Positions 5,031 to 6,120 of a stretch of DNA of 6,120 bases are shown here, piece by piece (position 1 is the stretch's first letter; each line of letters starts with the position of its first letter). The stretch covers positions 1-6,120 of the forward strand of contig VBAY01000092.1 in the NCBI GenBank assembly GCA_005883085.1, in the 5' to 3' direction. The notes beneath the pieces were generated by a model, which saw only the letters and a program-made list of their open reading frames with translations, made no database searches and was not told the DNA's origin. This stretch comes from Candidatus Bathyarchaeota archaeon. Its GTDB lineage: Archaea > Thermoproteota > Bathyarchaeia > 40CM-2-53-6. Position numbers and translations under genes: made by a program.

Positions 5031-5645
5031 CTATTCTGGTTCGACCTGCGAAAAAGATGGTTCCCAGACGCGTTCTTTCGCCCATTCCCTTGCTAGTTCG
5101 CCGATTTCCAAAACGATCCTCGTCGTCACCCTGTTGAACGCTCTTTCATCTGAAGTTATCCTCAATGAGCCTCGCCCAGCTTTGCCAACCAAAATCTTCA
5201 ACGGCAGCCGCGCCTTCTCTTTCAAGTAGAAAGTCCTCCAGGGAGATCGTTTCCCGATGAGTGCCAGTTTGGCACCGAAAATTGTTTTCTTGAGGGTTGA
5301 GTCGCTTCCAATGGAGTGCCTAGTGGGATAGTCTGGACGTGCTGTCAATCCCATAGAACGTAGCCAGCCCCCAGGCCAACGTTTGTAGACCCACGGACGT
5401 TTGGCGAGCGTCGTCAGCGATGTTATGCAGCCAACTCCGAAAATCCTCTGGTGTATCTTGTGAAAGCTCAATGCCATACACGCCGACCGAAGTTCTTTGT
5501 CCAAGTCACTCAGCTCTTCCTTCAAGGAAGTATTGTCTCGTTTTACACGCATGTCCTTGTACATAGGTGAAGCCAAGTATTGCTCGGACAACCTGACCTT
5601 CTTTTGAACAAATTCGCGATAGTTCAACAGCCCAATCAGGCGCAC
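5031..5645 (-). CDS. Hypothetical basic protein (204 aa)
   Basis: I do not recognise this protein. The frame is open for 204 codons with a protein-like mix of residues. The N-terminal third is helical and highly charged (VQKKVRLSEQYLASPMYKDM, then SLKEELSDLDKELRSA, a possible short coiled coil). The middle is Trp/Arg/Pro-rich (PWVYKRWPGGW), and the C-terminal part alternates beta-like and helical stretches, ending in RIVLEIGELAREWAKERVWE. There are no membrane segments, cysteine clusters or known catalytic motifs. The GTG start at 5645 is supported by a GGGTG ribosome-binding sequence seven bases upstream, lying inside the end of the preceding gene, whose stop is four bases away; the two are probably translationally coupled. 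Codon choice includes many TTG, CGT and A-ending codons compared with the genes to the left, which may point to a different origin. The stop is TAG. Confidence 0.6.
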   Translation of the reverse strand: MRLIGLLNYREFVQKKVRLSEQYLASPMYKDMRVKRDNTSLKEELSDLDKELRSACMALSFHKIHQRIFGVGCITSLTTLAKRPWVYKRWPGGWLRSMGLTARPDYPTRHSIGSDSTLKKTIFGAKLALIGKRSPWRTFYLKEKARLPLKILVGKAGRGSLRITSDERAFNRVTTRIVLEIGELAREWAKERVWEPSFSQVEPE

Positions 5646-5649
5646 AATC

Positions 5650-5892
5650 TCACACCCTTCTTGGAGGCGGAAACTTTTGTCTCAGCTCTTCATCGGACAG
5701 GACTTTCTCTATGCCGGCCTGCGTGGCTACAGTGAGAGGCCTTGTCTTGGCCCAATCTACAAAAATGTCGTCAATGTTCGAACCGGCGGCGGTCGAAATC
5801 ATGCTAGTAGTAAGATATCTAGAACCGCCAGCCGGTTGCGGGGGACCGAACCCGCCAGGATTCGGAACCCTTTCGCTAATTGTGGGAGTCAA
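5650..5892 (-). CDS. Small hypothetical protein (up to 80 aa)
   Basis: This is an open frame of 80 codons from TTG 5892 to TGA 5650, four bases before the next gene. The N-terminal 25 residues are Pro/Gly-rich and may be disordered. The second half looks like a folded helical segment (SNIDDIFVDWAKTRPL, then AGIEKVLSDEELRQKF) and is the more convincing coding part. The start is uncertain: the TTG directly follows an in-frame TAA and lies about 37 bases from a TATA-like ATTATATT (5926-5933), but ATG at residue 31 (5802) is an alternative that keeps the acidic segment. The family is not recognised. Tight linkage and a shared ribosome-binding arrangement with the 204-aa gene suggest a two-gene unit. 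A plus-strand frame overlaps much of it but has less convincing composition. Confidence 0.45.
   Translation of the reverse strand: MTPTISERVPNPGGFGPPQPAGGSRYLTTSMISTAAGSNIDDIFVDWAKTRPLTVATQAGIEKVLSDEELRQKFPPPRRV
5653..5657 (-). promoter_or_regulatory. Ribosome binding site for the 204-aa hypothetical gene
   Basis: The minus strand GGGTG, seven bases before GTG 5645, resembles the GGTG core of archaeal Shine-Dalgarno sequences. It overlaps the last codons of the upstream small gene and decides the GTG start. This fits an internal gene of an operon, in contrast to the leaderless first genes elsewhere in the window. Confidence 0.45.
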
Positions 5893-6120
5893 TTACTTAC
5901 AGATTTTTTTCTCGGGATTAGTTTCAATATAATCATACTCCCGACCGAAGGTACTCCAATGTTGACATCCAATTATGGGCCACTGATCATAGGAAGCGAA
6001 GCAGAACGTCCCCGAGAAGCTAATAGAGCGAGGGCAAGCCTGGTAATGGGAACCGTAGCCCGGCCGCGCGGAGTCGCGTCGCCTTAGCCTCGATGTCACG
6101 ACATCGCAGCTAGGTGCGGT
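5893..6120 (-). other. Region with no confident gene; minus frame open to the window edge
   Basis: A minus-strand frame runs in from the window edge without a stop for about 75 codons to TAA 5893-5895. Its last part (CQHWSTFGREYDYIETNPEK) looks protein-like, so it may be the 3' end of a gene that starts outside the window. The first part is Arg/Ser-rich and unconvincing. No tRNA or other RNA gene is recognised. A TATA-like ATTATATT (5926-5933, minus) lies near its end and could serve the 80-aa gene. Confidence 0.25.
6091..6106. repeat. 16-bp perfect inverted repeat
   Basis: CGATGTC-AC-GACATCG has seven-base arms around two bases. With no flanking T tract it is more likely a protein-binding site or chance than a terminator. 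It lies in sequence with no assigned gene. Confidence 0.4.

Noticed and set aside
503..5033. Genome-wide reassignment of UAG to pyrrolysine
   Set aside because: TAG ends the genes at 503, 1811 and 5031 at sensible protein ends, and the sequence after the 503 stop does not look like continued protein. Recoding, if any, would be local to 4328-4330.
5800..5880. tRNA-like T-arm sequences such as GGTTCGAAC and GCGGGTTCGGTC
   Set aside because: The flanking bases do not form the 5-bp T stem with a seven-base loop, and no acceptor or anticodon arms could be placed on either strand.
5677..6087. Plus-strand open frame of 136 codons
   Set aside because: It has a TTG start without a promoter or ribosome binding site, runs against the direction of every supported gene, and overlaps a minus-strand frame with more protein-like composition. 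It is kept only as an alternative for the right edge.
1..6120. CRISPR arrays, insertion sequences, rRNA
   Set aside because: No regularly spaced repeats, transposase motifs or terminal inverted repeats, and no recognisable rRNA segments were found on either strand.

Overview
This window looks archaeal. All supportable genes lie on the minus strand. Several are preceded by A/T-rich TATA-like boxes centred about 31-37 bases before the start codon, which is the spacing expected for leaderless or very short-leader archaeal mRNAs. One membrane protein carries a C-terminal four-cysteine zinc ribbon, a common arrangement in archaea. Gene style and roughly balanced GC would fit a mesophilic Thermoproteota-type lineage (Nitrososphaeria or Bathyarchaeia), but no marker gene is present, so this lineage guess is weak.

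Layout from right to left, which is the direction of transcription. (1) 6120-5893 has no recognisable gene, only an open minus-strand frame running in from the edge. (2) 5892-5031 holds two unrecognised genes four bases apart: a small 80-aa protein and a 204-aa basic protein. (3) 4966-3353 is the most interesting part. An isochorismatase/nicotinamidase-like cysteine hydrolase is followed, in the same frame and after a single UAG codon, by a complete inosine-uridine-type nucleoside hydrolase that has no ATG, GTG or TTG start of its own. A GC-rich stem-loop begins three bases after the UAG. The region reads as a two-domain base/NAD-salvage enzyme interrupted by one amber codon. (4) 3280-2930 encodes a VOC (glyoxalase/bleomycin-resistance fold) protein with its own promoter. 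(5) 2827-1811 encodes a polytopic membrane protein. Its frame is clearly coding well upstream of its first ATG, but the only NTG codon near the N terminus is a CTG. (6) 1524 to 1 holds three small membrane proteins: a zinc-ribbon protein with a strong TATA box and a palindrome upstream, then two paralogues sharing a GKxWAWxLG signature. The last of these is cut by the window edge.

Functionally, the hydrolase pair could take a ribonucleoside to its free base and then deaminate an amide base; nicotinamide riboside to nicotinate is one possible route. The membrane cluster is of unknown role. Two genes without a conventional start codon (the nucleoside hydrolase and the 2827-1811 membrane protein) are the main points an automated annotation would get wrong.
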